Source: an uncultured Burkholderiales bacterium (lineage in GTDB: Bacteria; Pseudomonadota; Gammaproteobacteria; Burkholderiales; Burkholderiaceae_C). From it: 5,774 nt of DNA. Location of the stretch: assembly GCA_903871865.1 (NCBI GenBank), contig CAIQIL010000604.1:1-5774 (forward strand), in the 5' to 3' direction. Shown here piece after piece: positions 4,892 through 5,774 of this stretch. Each line of letters opens with the position of its first letter. Position 1 is the first letter of the stretch. A model generated the notes under the pieces. The model ran no database searches, was not told the origin of the DNA, and saw nothing but the letters and a program-made list of their open reading frames with translations. The position numbers and the translations under genes are program-made.

Positions 4892-5774
4892 ATGACGCCT
4901 CCCCGGACACTTTGGGCCCAGACCCGACAGCGCGCCCAGCAGCTCGCCGACACCTTGCGCACCTGGCCCTGGCGCCAGACCTACGACACCCTGCGCCAGC
5001 GCTTCCGCGAAGACCGCCTCGGCCTGACGGCGGGCAGCCTGACCTTCACCACCACCATCGCCGTGGTGCCCTTGTTCACCGTGATGCTGGCCTTGTTCAG
5101 CGCCTTCCCCGTGTTCGGGCGCTTCCGCAAGGTGCTGGAGCAGCAAGTGCTGCAGGGCATGGTGCCCGAGATGATCGCCAAGCCGGTGCTGCTGTCGCTG
5201 ACCAAATTCGCGGCCAAGGCCAGCCAGTTGGGCGCGCTGGGCCTGGTGGGCCTGGGCGTGTCGGCCATGGCCTTGATGCTGACCATCGACCACACGCTCA
5301 ATGGCATCTGGCGGGTGCGCACCGTGCGGCCCATCGCCCACCGTGTGCTGGTCTATTGGGCCGCGCTCACCTTGGGGCCGCTGTTGCTGGGCGTGAGCCT
5401 GTCGGTCACCTCGTACGTGCTGTCGGCCTCGGGTGGCTTGGTGGACGAACTGCCAGGGGGCGTTGGCCTCTTGCTGGGGCTGTTGACCTTCGGCCTGCAG
5501 ACCGCCGGGTTCATGGCCCTGTACCGCTACGTGCCCAACACCTTCGTGCGCCGCGAGCACGCCTGGGGTGGCGCGCTGTTCGCGTCCCTGGGGCTGGAAA
5601 TCGCCCAGAAAGGCCTGGCCTTCTACCTGGGCAAGGTGCCGGCCTACGCCACCATCTTCGGTGCTTTCGCGGCAGTGCCCATCCTGCTGATCTGGATCTA
5701 CCTGAGCTGGCTGATCGTGCTGATGGGCGCGGTGGTGGCGGCCTACACGCCCAGCCTGCTGTCGCAGGTCAAGC
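4892..5774 (+). CDS. yihY: YihY/BrkB family inner membrane protein, 3' end beyond the window
   Basis: The 294 visible residues belong to the Virul_fac_BrkB/YihY family of inner membrane proteins of unclear function. Members were once called ribonuclease BN, but that activity belongs to an RNase Z homologue, so the nuclease label should not be used. A basic cytoplasmic N-terminus (1-43) with RFREDRLGLTAGSLTF (37-52) leads into about six helices: roughly 46-70, 112-133, 152-177, 190-213, 225-246 and 253-284. PAYATIFGAFAAVPILLIWI (250-269) and the following YLSWLIVLMGA are the family hallmark. The core is complete here. Betaproteobacterial members have a further cytoplasmic C-terminal domain, which would lie beyond the edge. 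The ATG at 4892 lacks a ribosome site. An in-frame GTG at 4859 has GGAGG (4843-4847) 11 bases upstream and would add 11 residues, but those codons (ACA, ACT, ATA) are unlike the gene, so ATG is preferred. Confidence 0.92.
   Translation, partial: MTPPRTLWAQTRQRAQQLADTLRTWPWRQTYDTLRQRFREDRLGLTAGSLTFTTTIAVVPLFTVMLALFSAFPVFGRFRKVLEQQVLQGMVPEMIAKPVLLSLTKFAAKASQLGALGLVGLGVSAMALMLTIDHTLNGIWRVRTVRPIAHRVLVYWAALTLGPLLLGVSLSVTSYVLSASGGLVDELPGGVGLLLGLLTFGLQTAGFMALYRYVPNTFVRREHAWGGALFASLGLEIAQKGLAFYLGKVPAYATIFGAFAAVPILLIWIYLSWLIVLMGAVVAAYTPSLLSQVK

Noticed and set aside
4826..5560. Long upstream extension of the DUF2069 frame on the minus strand, giving a 400-residue protein
   Set aside because: The extension lies antisense to the conserved YihY gene, is dominated by Gln, His, Gly and Ala, has no recognisable domain, and would more than double the normal DUF2069 length.
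1..5774. A novel defence, mobile or CRISPR-type system
   Set aside because: I found no spaced repeats, transposase, integrase, toxin-antitoxin or nuclease/ATPase modules. All seven genes fit known housekeeping or conserved DUF families.

Overview
The window is GC-rich chromosomal DNA with strong G/C preference at third codon positions. Gene content and order point to a betaproteobacterium, most likely Burkholderiales (Comamonadaceae or a close relative). This rests on recalled synteny and protein family signatures, not on a search. Coding density is very high: seven genes fill almost everything, and no stretch above 70 bases lacks a gene.

Left part (1-2775, plus strand): the 3' end of a respiratory complex I operon and its tail. 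nuoN enters from the left edge without its first ~110 codons. It is followed by a three-helix DUF2818 membrane protein, a NUDIX hydrolase of the ADP-ribose pyrophosphatase type, and a DUF1178 protein with a zinc-ribbon-like N-terminus. Gaps are 56, 26 and 20 bases with no terminator between them, so they probably form one transcript. NuoN is a proton-pumping subunit. The NUDIX enzyme would break down ADP-ribose or related nucleotide sugars. The roles of DUF2818 and DUF1178 are unknown.

Right part: a minus-strand pair, DUF2069 (4825-4358) then a GlcD/D-2-hydroxyglutarate-dehydrogenase-like FAD oxidase (4323-2785), runs toward the nuo tail. The two convergent stop codons are 9 bases apart and share a small perfect hairpin. 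Divergent from DUF2069, a YihY/BrkB-family inner membrane protein starts near 4892 and runs off the right edge. Only 66 bases separate these divergent starts, and that gap holds the only recognisable promoter-like sequence.

I see no tRNA, rRNA, CRISPR, insertion sequence, integrase, toxin-antitoxin or defence genes, and no sign of recent transfer. This is an ordinary housekeeping region. Its least understood parts are the three DUF proteins, a low-complexity insert in the FAD oxidase, and the compact divergent start region.
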